Numbered from the stretch's first letter, positions 47,999 to 59,872 are shown. The stretch is 64,000 nt of DNA from Enterobacteriaceae bacterium 89 (GCA_014156375.1 RQJH01000005.1:124001-188000); one strand, 5' to 3'. Program-made: numbers and translations. Notes: generated by a model not told the origin, from the sequence alone.

Positions 47999-48071
47999 TT
48001 TCCTTACCCCGATAGTCAGTCAATCACTTGTTTTTTAAGCGATCAAAGTAAGCGTAGATGGGTTTTGGAAA

Positions 48072-48098
48072 ATAAAAAAGGGCATCAATTGATGCCCT
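48072..48098 (-). terminator. yqjG terminator
   Basis: AGGGCATC-AATT-GATGCCCT hairpin followed on the minus strand by TTTTT-ATT, 39 bases past the yqjG stop. Confidence 0.88.
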
Positions 48099-48136
48099 GA
48101 ATATTTAGTTTGTAGCCCCGGCAATGGGGTTAACAT

Positions 48137-49123
48137 TTAGCGAAAGCGCACATCGCGCCCGTGCGGTTCATCCAGATCCTGCCACGGCCCAATAGAGATA
48201 ATCCCCGTCGGGTTAATCGTCTTATGACTGCGGTAATAGTGGTTGCGAATATGGTCAAAGTTGACCGTTTCCGCCACGCCCGGCAGCTGATAAATATCGC
48301 GCAGGAAACCGTACAGGTTCAGGTAATCGCTGATGCGGTGTTTATCGCATTTGAAGTGGGTGACATACACCGGATCAAAGCGCACCAGTGTGGTCCACAG
48401 GCGGATATCGGCCTCGGTGAGCTGGTTGCCGGTCAGATAGCGGTGCTGGCCGAGAATTTGCTCTACGCGCGCCAGGGATTCAAACACCTTGCCGACCGCT
48501 TCATCGTAGGCTTCCTGACTGGTGGCAAACCCGGCTTTGTACACGCCGTTGTTGATGGTGTCGTAGATCCAGCCGTTCAGCTCATCAATCTTTTCACGCA
48601 GTGCGGGCGGGTAATAATCCCCGGCGCGTGCGCCAAGAGCGTCAAAGGCGGTGTTCAGCATGCGGATAATTTCCGCTGACTCATTGCTGACGATGGTGTG
48701 ATTCTTCTTATCCCACAGTACCGGCACGGTGACGCGGCCGCTGTAGTGCGGATCGGCATGCAGATAGAGCTGATAGAGAAATTCATTCTGATAGAGGCTG
48801 TCGCCGGTGGCGCCGGGGAAACTGTCGTCAAAGGTCCAGCCGTTTTCAAACATCAGCGGGTTAACGACCGACACGTCGATAAAGGATTCGAGTCCCTTAA
48901 GGGCGCGCATAATCAACGTGCGATGGGCCCACGGACAGGCCAGGGAGACATACAGGTGATATCTGTCTTTTTCTGCGGCAAAGCCGCCTTCTCCGGAGGG
49001 GCCGGGTGCGCCGTCGGCGGTAAGCCAGTTGCGAAACGCCGAAACAGAACGCTTAAAGCGGCCTCCGGTTGACGCGGTGTCATACCAGGTGTCGTGCCAG
49101 ACGCCGTCAATCAGTTGTCCCAT
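48137..49123 (-). CDS. yqjG: Glutathionyl-hydroquinone reductase YqjG
   Basis: 328 aa Xi-class glutathione transferase, E. coli length. Reduces glutathionyl-hydroquinones; the catalytic Cys63 lies in LYVSLACPWAHRTLIM. WTTLVRFDPVYVTHFKCDKHRI and YRSHKTINPTGI contain the substrate-site Tyr residues of the family. Cytoplasmic. Preceded by AAGGAGAAAAATC and separated from yqjF by a terminator. Confidence 0.95.
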   Translation of the reverse strand: MGQLIDGVWHDTWYDTASTGGRFKRSVSAFRNWLTADGAPGPSGEGGFAAEKDRYHLYVSLACPWAHRTLIMRALKGLESFIDVSVVNPLMFENGWTFDDSFPGATGDSLYQNEFLYQLYLHADPHYSGRVTVPVLWDKKNHTIVSNESAEIIRMLNTAFDALGARAGDYYPPALREKIDELNGWIYDTINNGVYKAGFATSQEAYDEAVGKVFESLARVEQILGQHRYLTGNQLTEADIRLWTTLVRFDPVYVTHFKCDKHRISDYLNLYGFLRDIYQLPGVAETVNFDHIRNHYYRSHKTINPTGIISIGPWQDLDEPHGRDVRFR

Positions 49124-49142
49124 GATTTTTCTCCTTCAAATG

Positions 49143-49170
49143 AAAAAGCGAGGATATCTCCTCGCTTTTT
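49143..49170 (-). terminator. yqjF terminator
   Basis: Perfect palindrome AAAAAGCGAGGA-TA-TCTC-CTCGCTTTTT just past the yqjF stop; the arms supply both the stem and the U-run. Confidence 0.9.
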
Positions 49171-49193
49171 GAACTGCATTCAGTATAGATGCG

Positions 49194-49586
49194 TTACCAC
49201 TTTTTGTTCAGTACGCGGTCGATGCTGAACGCGCCCGGGCCGGTGATAGCGACCAGCAGGAAACCGCCGGCGATGGTCAGGTTTTTCATGAACATCAGCG
49301 AGTTCACGCCTTCAGCAAAGTTGCTGTGGAAAATGAATGCGGTCAGCAGAGTAAAGCCTGCGGTGAACAGCGCGGTGGTACGAGTCAGGAAACCGAACAG
49401 GATTGCCAGACCGCCGCCAAACTCAAGCAGGATGGTCAGTGGCAGCAGCGCGCCCGGGACACCCATCGCTTCCATGTACTGCTGAGTGCCTGCGTAACCG
49501 GTGATTTTGCCCCAGCCAGCGGTGATAAACAGGATTGGCATCAGGATACGTGCGACCAGTACACCAACATCTTCTAATTTTTTCAT
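49194..49586 (-). CDS. yqjF: DoxX-family inner-membrane protein YqjF
   Basis: 130 aa with four predicted membrane segments; VLVARILMPILFITAGWGKI and LLEFGGGLAILFGFLTRTTA are typical DoxX. In E. coli it is induced by breakdown products of 2,4-dinitrotoluene through YhaJ; its reaction is unknown. ATG 49586 has GGAGAG; an ATG four codons earlier would sit on that site. Confidence 0.92.
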   Translation of the reverse strand: MKKLEDVGVLVARILMPILFITAGWGKITGYAGTQQYMEAMGVPGALLPLTILLEFGGGLAILFGFLTRTTALFTAGFTLLTAFIFHSNFAEGVNSLMFMKNLTIAGGFLLVAITGPGAFSIDRVLNKKW

Positions 49587-49775
49587 TTTACTCTCCATCT
49601 AAGCACGCAGGCGGCTCTATTGATTTATTGTGCAATTTCACGGTGATACCGCTTCGTTGCTGTCGATGGAGAGAAGTGTAAACGTGACGGCTGTCGATTG
49701 TTAGCTAGGAAAACTGTCTATGTTCTTCAAAGATATTGAGGGTTGTTCAGAGTAATCTTGGGTGAGGAAGAGTAG

Positions 49776-49800
49776 GCCCGGTAACGGAGCATCACCGGGC
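49776..49800. repeat. Single short REP-like palindrome
   Basis: GCCCGGT / ACCGGGC arms around ACGGAGC in the gap between yqjF and yqjK; may also end the yqjDEK transcript. Confidence 0.7.
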
Positions 49801-49807
49801 AGAGGAG

Positions 49808-50110
49808 TTAACCGCGAGACTGCTGGCGCAGCGTGCTTTTCACCAGACGGTAAGCGCTCCAGAGACTGAACCCACGGCGTCCCCAGCGAATAATAGCGTT
49901 CGGGTGACGTACCATCCGGATAGCCAAAATGCTGCTGCCAACCAGCGCCCATGAGCGCAGATTGAGCAGCGTTTTCCAGCCGCGATCGTAGATGGCCGTG
50001 GTTTCGCTCCAGTCGCGATGGCTGGCAGCCAGATCCAGACGCTGCTGTTGGATCTGACTCAGCAGGAAGGCCTTACGCTTTTGCAGCTCCAGCTTGCTAC
50101 TCACGTTCAT
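49808..50110 (-). CDS. yqjK: Conserved protein YqjK
   Basis: 100 aa. Basic, with a hydrophobic segment RSWALVGSSILAIRMV near the middle. Conserved LLSQIQQQRLDLAASHRDW. No known function. Third gene of yqjDEK; the ATG lies inside the end of yqjE (14 bp overlap), with GAGGA close upstream. Longer in-frame start rejected by homology. Confidence 0.9.
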   Translation of the reverse strand: MNVSSKLELQKRKAFLLSQIQQQRLDLAASHRDWSETTAIYDRGWKTLLNLRSWALVGSSILAIRMVRHPNAIIRWGRRGFSLWSAYRLVKSTLRQQSRG

Positions 50111-50498
50111 GGTCCTCAAGCAGTGCCCGGTCGTTCGCCAGCTCATTGCGGGTATGACGCATAAACGTTGAGCGACGAGCCTTGCGCAGCGTCCAGAGTC
50201 CGCCGATGAGCGCCAGCGCCAACAGGACTACGGTGGTGGCGATCATTGCGTTCAGGCGATACTGCGGATCAATGGCCCAGATAATCAGCACCATCAGGCT
50301 CATCAGCCCGAACGCGGCGAACAGCATCGTCAGGCCGAGCATCAGCAGCATCTGGAAGAGGTTAGCTTTCTCCTCCTCCAGTTCGACCACGGCCAGCCGC
50401 AGGCGGGTTTCCACCATCTCAACGAGAATAGTGACGATACGCTGGCCAACGCCAAATACGCTTTTTCCCGGCCCCTGGGAGTGATGAGGATCTGCCAT
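50097..50498 (-). CDS. yqjE: Phage-holin-like inner-membrane protein YqjE
   Basis: 133 aa. Two hydrophobic segments (LFQMLLMLGLTMLFAAFGLM, then MIATTVVLLALALIGGLWTL) after an amphipathic helix RLRLAVVELEEEKAN; belongs to the phage holin superfamily III-like DUF. ATG 50498 starts 2 bp after the yqjD stop with no strong ribosome-binding site, so expression is probably coupled to yqjD. Confidence 0.92.
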   Translation of the reverse strand: MADPHHSQGPGKSVFGVGQRIVTILVEMVETRLRLAVVELEEEKANLFQMLLMLGLTMLFAAFGLMSLMVLIIWAIDPQYRLNAMIATTVVLLALALIGGLWTLRKARRSTFMRHTRNELANDRALLEDHERE

Positions 50499-50500
50499 GA

Positions 50501-50806
50501 TTAACGACGCGTCAGCAGCACACCCAGCACCAGCCCGACGGCTGCGCCAATGCCAACGCCGGTCCACGGGTTGTCACGCACGTATTCGTCCGCTTTGGCT
50601 GCCGCTTCACGGGTTTGTTTGGCGATAGCATCGCTGGTTTCGCCCAGGCGGTAGCGGCTGTCTTTCAGTGCGCGCTCTGCCTTGCTGCGCAGTTTGCTCA
50701 GCTCTTCTTTCGATTTGTCGGAAGAAGAGTTCAGGACCTCTTCCAGAGTGTCAGTCAGGGATTTCAGTTCGGCACGCAGTTGGTCTGAGGTGGTATCTTT
50801 TGACAT
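50501..50806 (-). CDS. yqjD: Membrane-anchored ribosome-binding protein YqjD (DUF883/ElaB)
   Basis: 101 aa. Helical N-terminal part (TLEEVLNSSSDKSKEELSKL) and a C-terminal glycine-rich membrane anchor GVGIGAAVGLVLGVLLTRR. In E. coli stationary phase it tethers 70S/100S ribosomes to the inner membrane. 37 bp after yqjC. Confidence 0.93.
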   Translation of the reverse strand: MSKDTTSDQLRAELKSLTDTLEEVLNSSSDKSKEELSKLRSKAERALKDSRYRLGETSDAIAKQTREAAAKADEYVRDNPWTGVGIGAAVGLVLGVLLTRR

Positions 50807-50843
50807 GATGATCTCCAGTTAAGACGTTTGGTTTTCCGATAAC

Positions 50844-51212
50844 TCAATAGTCACGAGACTCCAGCGCTTTCAGTTCGTCCTGCGCTTCAGTGAGCTTGTG
50901 TTCACGTTTACTGATTTTGCCCGCATCGCCTTTGGCTTTCGCTTCCTCAAGGTCGTGGCGACGTTCGGCTACCTCTTCCTTTTGCTCAGCAATTTTCTTT
51001 TGATGGTCGGCACGAACCTGACTGTCGCTGCAGTGGTCTTTCACTTCGCGCAATGCTTTGTTAAGGCCATCAATGCGGCTTTGATTGTTGTGCTTTTCGG
51101 CGTACTTAATTTCACGCTGAATGCTCTGTTCTTTCTCCTGGCAAGGGCTGGAGGCGAACGCGGCAGAGCTGATAGCAAGGAGACCGAAAGCCAGAATGAT
51201 GCGGTGTTTCAT
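50844..51212 (-). CDS. yqjC: Periplasmic DUF1090 protein YqjC
   Basis: 122 aa with Sec signal (cleavage near AFA-SSPC, residues 19-20) and a highly charged, coiled-coil-like mature part (QKKIAEQKEEVAERRHDLEE). One Cys pair, C23 in SPCQEKEQ and DHCSDSQ, may form a disulfide. E. coli YqjC is associated with acid and osmotic stress; mechanism unknown. Confidence 0.92.
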   Translation of the reverse strand: MKHRIILAFGLLAISSAAFASSPCQEKEQSIQREIKYAEKHNNQSRIDGLNKALREVKDHCSDSQVRADHQKKIAEQKEEVAERRHDLEEAKAKGDAGKISKREHKLTEAQDELKALESRDY

Positions 51213-51361
51213 AGGTGGAACCTTCCATTGTGTCGTGGGTAATTTCAGGCATTACCCAACCCAGTCGATAAAGTCAGAATGATGACTTCCGCCTGTTCAA
51301 TGATAGTCACTCAGAGGGAAATCACCAAAGCCTGTGAAAAGATTCAGAATCTTTGAAGGGG

Positions 51362-51748
51362 TTAGCCGAGACGGTGAGGCGAGTCCCGCAGACGGGAAAG
51401 CCACTGCGGTGCCAGCGTTTCTTCATCGTCCTGCAGGGCGATGATATAACCGTGAGGAAGCGTGCGATCGAGCACTTCCTTGGCCGCAGCGCTTTGATCG
51501 CTGGATTCAAATTTGATCACTAAACCGTCGTTTTGCGGCGTAATGCTTTTGAAGCGGATACCGTTGGCATCAAGATGGTGCCAGACGGAAAAACCGTCCG
51601 GCATGCTGACATTAGAACTTACCGGACGAATGGCCAGGCTGGATTCACGCTGTTGCAGCGCCGCCCACATCCACAGCAGCGCACAAAGCAGGAGCAATCC
51701 GCCGAGGCTGAGACTAAAGCGGCGAAAAGTCATATTTCGAAAGCCCAT
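51362..51748 (-). CDS. mzrA: EnvZ modulator MzrA (YqjB)
   Basis: 128 aa inner-membrane protein with one N-terminal transmembrane helix (FSLSLGGLLLLCALLWMWAAL) and a periplasmic domain MPDGFSVWHHLDANGIRFKS. In E. coli it binds EnvZ and links the CpxA and EnvZ/OmpR systems. The start lies 2 bp after the yqjA stop, so the two are one operon. The N-terminal dozen residues diverge from E. coli. Confidence 0.92.
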   Translation of the reverse strand: MGFRNMTFRRFSLSLGGLLLLCALLWMWAALQQRESSLAIRPVSSNVSMPDGFSVWHHLDANGIRFKSITPQNDGLVIKFESSDQSAAAKEVLDRTLPHGYIIALQDDEETLAPQWLSRLRDSPHRLG

Positions 51749-51750
51749 GG

Positions 51751-52413
51751 TTAGCTCCGGCTACCGTGTTTTTTCTTCCACAGCACAACCAGGGAGCCAA
51801 TCAGGCCTATCACTAACAGCACCACCGGCAGCAGCATCAGGCAGGACATGAGCGCGTCTTCATACTTCAGGAACACCGGCGTTTTGCCGAGCAGATAGCC
51901 CAGAGTCGTCAGGATAAGCACCCACAGCAGGCCGCTCATCCAGTTGAAGAACTGAAAACGGGCGCTGCTCAGGCCGGACAGGCCTGCAATGGTCGGCAGA
52001 AGCGTGCGCACAAAGGCGATGAAGCGACCCACCAGCAGGGCAGAAAGCCCATGTTTATGGAACAGATGATGAGCGCGCTGATGGTAGTGCGCGGGCAGGT
52101 GCGAAAGCCAGTTTTGCACCGTACGGGTATTACCGAGCCAGCGACCCTGAATATAGCTAAGCCAGCAGCCGAGGCTTGCCGCCGTGGTGAGCAGCAGCAC
52201 AGTTTGCGGGAAACCCATCGCGCCTTTGGCGATCAGCACGCCTACCAGGACCAGCAGGCTGTCTCCTGGCAAGAAGGCAGCAGGTAGCAACCCGTTCTCA
52301 AGGAACAGGATCATAAACAACACGAAATAGAGCATGCCGATCATGGAGGGATTTGCCAGCGTTTCGAAATCCTGGCTCCACAAAGCATTAAGTAATTGGG
52401 TTAACAGTTCCAT
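51751..52413 (-). CDS. yqjA: DedA-family membrane protein YqjA
   Basis: 220 aa, E. coli length. DedA proteins maintain envelope energetics and lipid handling; E. coli YqjA supports osmoregulated alkaline tolerance. Family features: [23 protein letters not shown] with the essential acidic residues, and [31 protein letters not shown] precedes the ATG. In E. coli the operon belongs to the Cpx response. Confidence 0.94.
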   Translation of the reverse strand: MELLTQLLNALWSQDFETLANPSMIGMLYFVLFMILFLENGLLPAAFLPGDSLLVLVGVLIAKGAMGFPQTVLLLTTAASLGCWLSYIQGRWLGNTRTVQNWLSHLPAHYHQRAHHLFHKHGLSALLVGRFIAFVRTLLPTIAGLSGLSSARFQFFNWMSGLLWVLILTTLGYLLGKTPVFLKYEDALMSCLMLLPVVLLVIGLIGSLVVLWKKKHGSRS

Positions 52414-52723
52414 TCACGATTCCTGGTACATCGATTAATGTCACGCCTGAGCGCTTTGCCTGCTGTATTAGCTATTTTTATCATCAGGATCTTGGGCAAC
52501 GCGTTCCGAACTTTTCCATGTTTTTCACGAATCGGTATTACCGATCCCTGAGCGTCTAATTGCATCTAAGTGTAACAAAGCTACCGGTTTCACGTCACAG
52601 AATTTGCAGCTTGTTGCAGATTGATTTTGCTTATTGCAGGCGGGAAGGGCGAGGGACTTTACACAGGCTGACACTATAACTGGTTAACTTACCCTCAGGC
52701 TGAGTCTGAGGGTAAGAAAATCC
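52414..52723. other. yqjA-exuR intergenic region with hairpin
   Basis: 310 bp without a gene. At 52688-52715 an 11-bp stem CTTACCCTCAG / CTGAGGGTAAG lies just past the exuR stop and probably ends its transcript, though the minus-strand U-run is poor. The rest must contain the yqjA promoter; no convincing sigma-70 pair or CpxR tandem GTAAA box was found. Confidence 0.55.
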
Positions 52724-53500
52724 TTATTTAGAACCGTTAGCGGCGGTGTCGAGATGAACCACCGGATTTTCCGCAAATAAGTAACGGTCGGCGTTGAATT
52801 CAAAATCATCGCTGGTTTCGTTAAACAGCATCTGCTTGGTGTTTTCCAGGTGCTGCCACATGGCCACTTTAGCCGCGTGCGGATCTTTACGAATCAGGGC
52901 TTTAAGGATTTGATCGTGATCGTCACACCAGTTATCCACGGTGCGTGAATCGATGTGATCGTGCAGTTTTTTCCAGTACGGGTTGTGCACGCGCTGAGTC
53001 CACATTTTTTCCACGATGGCCGCCAGCGCGGTGTTTTGCGTTGCCAGCGCGACCTGGACGTGGAACTGCAGGTCCCATTCGGAATCACGGAAGCATTTCT
53101 CTTTACGCGCTTTCTCCTGGATCTCCATCAGCTTCATGATGTCCTGCTTGGTGACCTGAGTAGCGGCAAACTCCGCGATGTTGCTTTCAATCAGCTGGCG
53201 AGCCTGCAGCAGTTCGAAAGGACCGTAGTTGGCAAACTCGAGCGATTCGTCCGGCGCCTGGTAGTGCCGGGAGGTGTTGGACATCACGTGGATCCCGGAG
53301 CCTTTGCGCACCTCAACGTAGCCTTCGACTTCCAGCATGATGATGGCTTCACGAACCACCGTACGGCTGACGTTTTTCTCATCGGCAATAAAGCGTTCTG
53401 CGGGGAGTTTATCGCCCACAAGATAGACGCCCTGCTCGATGCGATCTTTCAGTTCAGCAGCAAGCTGTTGGTACAAACGGCGTGATTCGGTGATTTCCAT
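52724..53500 (-). CDS. exuR: GntR-family hexuronate repressor ExuR
   Basis: 258 aa, E. coli length. N-terminal winged helix ([40 protein letters not shown]) and an all-helical FadR-type effector domain. It represses exuT, uxaCA and itself, relieved by galacturonate or glucuronate-derived inducers. A GGAGCG site precedes the ATG, and an operator-like sequence lies 29-48 bp upstream. Confidence 0.95.
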   Translation of the reverse strand: MEITESRRLYQQLAAELKDRIEQGVYLVGDKLPAERFIADEKNVSRTVVREAIIMLEVEGYVEVRKGSGIHVMSNTSRHYQAPDESLEFANYGPFELLQARQLIESNIAEFAATQVTKQDIMKLMEIQEKARKEKCFRDSEWDLQFHVQVALATQNTALAAIVEKMWTQRVHNPYWKKLHDHIDSRTVDNWCDDHDQILKALIRKDPHAAKVAMWQHLENTKQMLFNETSDDFEFNADRYLFAENPVVHLDTAANGSK

Positions 53501-53528
53501 ATACGCTCCAGGAAGGGTACGGCATGAT

Positions 53529-53548
53529 AGATTTGTTATACCACTTTC
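53529..53548 (-). promoter_or_regulatory. ExuR operator-like site upstream of exuR
   Basis: Reads AAGTGGTATAACAAAT on the minus strand, resembling the TGGTATAACAAAT half-sites of ExuR/UxuR operators; position suits autoregulation. Confidence 0.55.
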
Positions 53549-53575
53549 ACCGAAAACTCACCAGTCTGAAAGCGC

Positions 53576-53601
53576 AAAAAGCCGCCCTGGAGGCGGCTTT
53601 T
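53576..53601 (-). terminator. exuT terminator
   Basis: AAAGCCGCC / GGCGGCTTT stem, five-base loop, with T-run on the minus strand, 17 bases past the exuT stop; exuR then needs its own promoter. Confidence 0.9.
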
Positions 53602-53617
53602 AGAGGGCTGCGGACGC

Positions 53618-54913
53618 TTAGTTCTGCGTCGCAGGTTTACCCAGAGTAGCGGACTGTTCGGACGCCGGTTTGTTCTGCAACACGGTCCAGATAACCACGG
53701 CACCGATCAGGTCAAAGATAGCCAGCACGGCGAACAGCGGGCTGAAGCCCAGGGTGTCAGCCAGTGCGCCAACGACCAGCGCAAACAGGGTGCTTGCGGT
53801 CCAGGCAGCCATCCCGGTCAGACCGTTAGCGGTCGCCACTTCGTTACGACCGAAGACGTCAGAGGACAGAGTGATCAGCGCGCCGGACAGTGACTGGTGA
53901 GCAAAACCACCGACGCACAGCAGGGCAATCGCAATGTACGGGCTGGTGAACAGACCGATGGTGCCCGGGCCAATCATCAGCAGTGCGCCCATGGTGACCA
54001 CCATCTTACGGGAGACGATCAGGTTGACGCCGAACCAGCGCTGGAATAGCGGTGGCAGATAGCCGCCGACGATACAGCCCAGGTCCGCGAACAGCATTGG
54101 CATCCAGGCAAACATCGCGATGTGCTTCAGGTCAAAGCCGTAGACTTTAAACATGAACAGCGGGATCCAGGCGTTAAAGGTGCCCCAGGCCGGTTCTGCC
54201 AGGAAGCGCGGCAGCGCAATGCCCCAGAACTGGCGGTTGCGAACGATCTGCCAGGCAGACATTTTCTTCGCGTTGTTGGTCTGGTGCTGAGCTTCCTGGC
54301 CGCTGATGATGTAGTCACGTTCTTCATCCGTCAGGTGTTTCTGGTTTTTCGGATGCTTATACAGCCACAGCCACAGCATCGACCAGATAAAGCTCAGCAC
54401 ACCGGTCAGAATGAAGGCCATTTCCCAGCTGTGTACCATGATCGCCCAGACTACCAATGGCGGAGCAATCATCGCGCCGATGGAAGAGCCGACGTTAAAG
54501 TAGCCGACCGCAACGGAACGCTCTTTCGCCGGGAACCACTCGGAGCTGGCTTTCAGGCCAGCCGGGATCATCGCCGCTTCAGCAGCACCGACGGCACCAC
54601 GGGCAATGGCTAATCCGCCCCAGCTGCCCGCCAGCGCGGTTGCGCCGCAGAACACGGCCCACAGCACGGCGAACATGGCGTAACCAATTTTGGTTCCCAG
54701 CAGGTCGAGCACATAGCCTGCCACAGGCTGCATGATGGTGTACGCGGCGGAGTAGGCCGCAATAATGTAGGAATATTGCTGTGTGGAAATATGCAGCTCT
54801 TGCATCAGCGTCGGCGCGGCCACTGCCACGGTATTACGAGTGAGATAGCCCAGCACGGTGCCAAGCGTCACCAGACCGATCATATACCAACGTAACCCTT
54901 TAATTTTACGCAT
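53618..54913 (-). CDS. exuT: Hexuronate transporter ExuT (MFS)
   Basis: 431 aa. Anion:cation symporter family with 12 membrane segments; MIGLVTLGTVLGYLTRNTVA at the start and GYFNVGSSIGAMIAPPLVVW within. Imports galacturonate and glucuronate. Divergent from uxaCA; a GAGG precedes the ATG. The C-terminal tail NKPASEQSATLGKPATQN is longer and more polar than the core. Confidence 0.95.
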   Translation of the reverse strand: MRKIKGLRWYMIGLVTLGTVLGYLTRNTVAVAAPTLMQELHISTQQYSYIIAAYSAAYTIMQPVAGYVLDLLGTKIGYAMFAVLWAVFCGATALAGSWGGLAIARGAVGAAEAAMIPAGLKASSEWFPAKERSVAVGYFNVGSSIGAMIAPPLVVWAIMVHSWEMAFILTGVLSFIWSMLWLWLYKHPKNQKHLTDEERDYIISGQEAQHQTNNAKKMSAWQIVRNRQFWGIALPRFLAEPAWGTFNAWIPLFMFKVYGFDLKHIAMFAWMPMLFADLGCIVGGYLPPLFQRWFGVNLIVSRKMVVTMGALLMIGPGTIGLFTSPYIAIALLCVGGFAHQSLSGALITLSSDVFGRNEVATANGLTGMAAWTASTLFALVVGALADTLGFSPLFAVLAIFDLIGAVVIWTVLQNKPASEQSATLGKPATQN

Positions 54914-56794
<1,881 letters not shown>

Positions 56795-56812
56795 GCCCTG
56801 AGGTTGGTTGAT

Positions 56813-58300
56813 ATGCAATACATCAAGATCCATTCGCTGGACAACGTGGTTGTCGCGCTGGCTGATTTGACTGCGGGTCAGGAAGTGACCGTGGAAGGCC
56901 AGACCGTGCGCTTGCAGTCCGACATCGCTCGTGGGCATAAATTTGCCCTGCGCACGATAGCGAAGGGTGAAAACGTCATTAAATATGGTCTGCCTATTGG
57001 TCACGCGCTAACGGACATTGCGCCCGGGGAACATATTCACTCCCACAACACGCGTACGAATCTGAGCGATCTGGACGAGTATAGCTATCAACCTGACCTT
57101 CATGCCGCACAGAGCCAGGCGGGGGATCGCGACGTTGAGATCTACCGCCGGGCTAACGGTGAAGTTGGGGTACGAAACGAGCTGTGGATCCTGCCGACGG
57201 TGGGCTGCGTCAACGGTATCGCCCGCCAGATCCAGACTCGCTTTCTGAAAGAGACGAACGAAGCGGAAGGCACCGACGGTGTGTTCCTGTTCAGCCACAC
57301 CTACGGCTGCTCCCAGCTCGGCGACGATCACATCAACACCCGCACCATGTTGCAGAACATGGTCCGTCACCCGAACGCCGGGGCGGTGCTGGTGATTGGC
57401 CTGGGCTGCGAAAACAACCAGGTGGATGCGTTCCGCGAAACGCTGGGCGAGTTCGACTCTGAGCGCGTGCACTTCATGATCTGCCAGAAGCAGGACGATG
57501 AAGTGGAAGCCGGGCTTGAGCATCTGCACCAGCTGTACGAAGCGATGCGCCACGACAAGCGCGAGCCGGGTAAACTCAGCGAGCTGAAGTTCGGTCTGGA
57601 GTGCGGCGGCTCGGACGGTCTGTCCGGGATCACCGCTAACCCAATGCTGGGGCGTTTCTCCGACTATGTGATTGGCAACGGCGGCACCACGGTGCTAACT
57701 GAAGTGCCGGAAATGTTCGGCGCCGAGCAGATCCTGATGAGCCACTGCCGCGACGAAGCGACGTTTGAAAAGACCGTCACCATGGTCAACGACTTCAAAC
57801 AGTACTTCATTGCCCACAACCAGCCGATTTACGAGAATCCGTCGCCGGGTAACAAAGCTGGTGGCATCACTACGCTGGAAGAGAAATCGCTGGGCTGCAC
57901 GCAGAAAGCGGGTGCAAGCCAGGTGGTGGACGTACTGCGCTATGGTGAGCGTCTTAAAACACACGGGCTGAATTTATTAAGCGCACCGGGGAACGATGCG
58001 GTCGCGACCAGCGCGCTGGCCGGGGCGGGCTGTCACATGGTGCTGTTCAGCACCGGACGCGGCACGCCATACGGCGGCTTTGTGCCAACGGTGAAAATTG
58101 CCACCAACAGCGAGCTAGCGGCGAAGAAAAAACACTGGATTGATTTCGATGCCGGGCAGCTGATTCACGGCAAGCTGATGCCGGACGTGCTGAACGAGTT
58201 TGTCGATGCGATAGTGGCTTTTGCTAACGGCAAACAGACCTGCAACGAGAAAAATGATTTCCGCGAGCTGGCGCTGTTTAAGTCTGGAGTGACTCTGTAA
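56813..58300 (+). CDS. uxaA: Altronate dehydratase UxaA
   Basis: 495 aa, E. coli length. Converts altronate to 2-keto-3-deoxygluconate. N-terminal SAF-like domain (about 1-80, IHSLDNVVVALADLTAGQEV) and a large UxaA C-terminal domain with conserved Cys in GCVNGIARQ, SHTYGCSQLGDDH and GLGCENNQ; FGLECGGSDGLSGITANP is also typical. MQYIKIHS start is chosen by homology with GAGG upstream; an upstream GTG adds three residues. Confidence 0.95.
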   Translation: MQYIKIHSLDNVVVALADLTAGQEVTVEGQTVRLQSDIARGHKFALRTIAKGENVIKYGLPIGHALTDIAPGEHIHSHNTRTNLSDLDEYSYQPDLHAAQSQAGDRDVEIYRRANGEVGVRNELWILPTVGCVNGIARQIQTRFLKETNEAEGTDGVFLFSHTYGCSQLGDDHINTRTMLQNMVRHPNAGAVLVIGLGCENNQVDAFRETLGEFDSERVHFMICQKQDDEVEAGLEHLHQLYEAMRHDKREPGKLSELKFGLECGGSDGLSGITANPMLGRFSDYVIGNGGTTVLTEVPEMFGAEQILMSHCRDEATFEKTVTMVNDFKQYFIAHNQPIYENPSPGNKAGGITTLEEKSLGCTQKAGASQVVDVLRYGERLKTHGLNLLSAPGNDAVATSALAGAGCHMVLFSTGRGTPYGGFVPTVKIATNSELAAKKKHWIDFDAGQLIHGKLMPDVLNEFVDAIVAFANGKQTCNEKNDFRELALFKSGVTL

Positions 58301-58317
58301 CACCTCTGCGGTTTGAT

Positions 58318-58413
58318 GCCCTCTCCCCGACCCTCTCCCCTTGTGCTAAAGGGAGAAAGACCGGCTCCGTACAGTTCCCTCTCCCCTTGCGGGAGAGGGT
58401 TAGGGAGAGGGGG
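58318..58413. repeat. CCCTCTCCC-type palindromic repeat
   Basis: CCCTCTCC at the left and GGAGAGGGG at the right are inverted, enclosing CCCTCTCCCC...AAAGGGAG and CCCTCTCCCC-TTGC-GGGAGAGGG hairpins with the shared CAGTTCCCTCTCC piece. It fills the gap between convergent uxaA and sstT and likely acts as terminator for both. Confidence 0.85.
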
Positions 58414-58444
58414 GAACAAACAGTGATGAAACTGTCAGATACCC

Positions 58445-59689
58445 TTAACCACGAAGCGCATTCTTCTCCAGACGCTCATCCTCAGCCATACACGCCGCGG
58501 CGGTGAACAGCACGTCGGTAGAGGAGTTGAGCGCTGTCTCGCAAGAATCCTGCAATACGCCGATAATAAAGCCTACCGCCACCACCTGCATCGCAACGTC
58601 ATTCGGAATACCAAACATATTGCACGCCAGTGGGATCAGCAGCAGCGAACCGCCCGCTACGCCGGAAGCACCGCAGGCACACAGAGCAGCCACTACGCTC
58701 AGCAACAGCGCGGTTGGCACATCGACCGGAATACCCAGCGTTGTCACCGCTGCCAGCGTCAGTACGGTGATGGTGATTGCCGCACCCGCCATATTGATGG
58801 TCGCACCCAGTGGGATCGACACGGAGTATGTGTCTCTGTCCAGGTTCAGCTTCTCTGCCAGCGCCATATTCACCGGAATGTTTGCCGCTGAGCTGCGGGT
58901 AAAGAACGCGTACACGCCGCTTTCGCGCAGGCATTGCAGCACCAGCGGGTAAGGGTTACGGCGAATTTTCCAGAACACCAGCAGCGGGTTGATCACCAGC
59001 GCCACCAGCAGCATGCAGCCAATTAACACCACTAACAGCTGCGCGTAGCCGAACAGCGTTTCAAAGCCGGTGGTCGCCAGGGTAGACGACACGAGGCCGA
59101 AGATCCCGACAGGCGCAAAGCGAATAACCATCCTGACCATAAATGTCACGGCGTCAGAGACGTCGTTGATCAGATTTTTGGTGGTTTCATTACCGTGACG
59201 CAGCGCGAAGCCCAGACCCACTGCCCACACCAGAATACCGATGTAGTTGGCGTTCAGCAGCGCATCAATCGGGTTCGCCACCATGCTCATCAGCAACCCG
59301 CGCAGCACTTCCACAATGCCGGACGGCGGGGTGATGTCACCTGCTCCGGTGCTGAGATGCAGTGTGGACGGAAACAGGAAGCTGAACAGGACGGCCGTCA
59401 GGGCGGCAGAAAAAGTACCGAGCAGATAGAGGAACAGGATCGGGCGAATACTGGTTTTTTGCCCGTGCTGGTGGTTGGCAATCGAGGCCATTACCAGCAT
59501 CAGCACCAACACCGGGGCCACGGCTTTCAGCGCGCCGACGAACAGGGTGCCGAGCAGGCCAACAGCCTCCGCGGCGGGTTTGGAGATCCAGGCGAGCAAA
59601 ATACCGAGTATCAGGCCGACCAGAATTTGTTTTACCAGGCTACCGGCAGCGAGACGCTGCAGCAGGCCTGAAGGGCGTTGCGTAGTCAT
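58445..59689 (-). CDS. sstT: Na+/serine-threonine symporter SstT
   Basis: 414 aa, E. coli length. Dicarboxylate/amino-acid:cation symporter family, with eight membrane segments and two re-entrant loops; [19 protein letters not shown] contains the SSxxN-type hairpin and [20 protein letters not shown] the NMxG motif. Inner-membrane uptake of serine and threonine. AAGGAAGATG precedes the start. Confidence 0.96.
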   Translation of the reverse strand: MTTQRPSGLLQRLAAGSLVKQILVGLILGILLAWISKPAAEAVGLLGTLFVGALKAVAPVLVLMLVMASIANHQHGQKTSIRPILFLYLLGTFSAALTAVLFSFLFPSTLHLSTGAGDITPPSGIVEVLRGLLMSMVANPIDALLNANYIGILVWAVGLGFALRHGNETTKNLINDVSDAVTFMVRMVIRFAPVGIFGLVSSTLATTGFETLFGYAQLLVVLIGCMLLVALVINPLLVFWKIRRNPYPLVLQCLRESGVYAFFTRSSAANIPVNMALAEKLNLDRDTYSVSIPLGATINMAGAAITITVLTLAAVTTLGIPVDVPTALLLSVVAALCACGASGVAGGSLLLIPLACNMFGIPNDVAMQVVAVGFIIGVLQDSCETALNSSTDVLFTAAACMAEDERLEKNALRG

Positions 59690-59872
59690 AACATCTTCCT
59701 TTGATTATTGTGCCGTTCCATCCCGGCGACTCTTTGGTCACGTTTAACAGGATGTAACAAATGTTTGCATAGCCGAGTATAAGGATGTTGAGGGAGTGGG
59801 GAAGGGGAAAGTGCTGATTATTTCGCACAGATCTAATTTTTTAACTATTCATAAATAATTTATTAACATAAA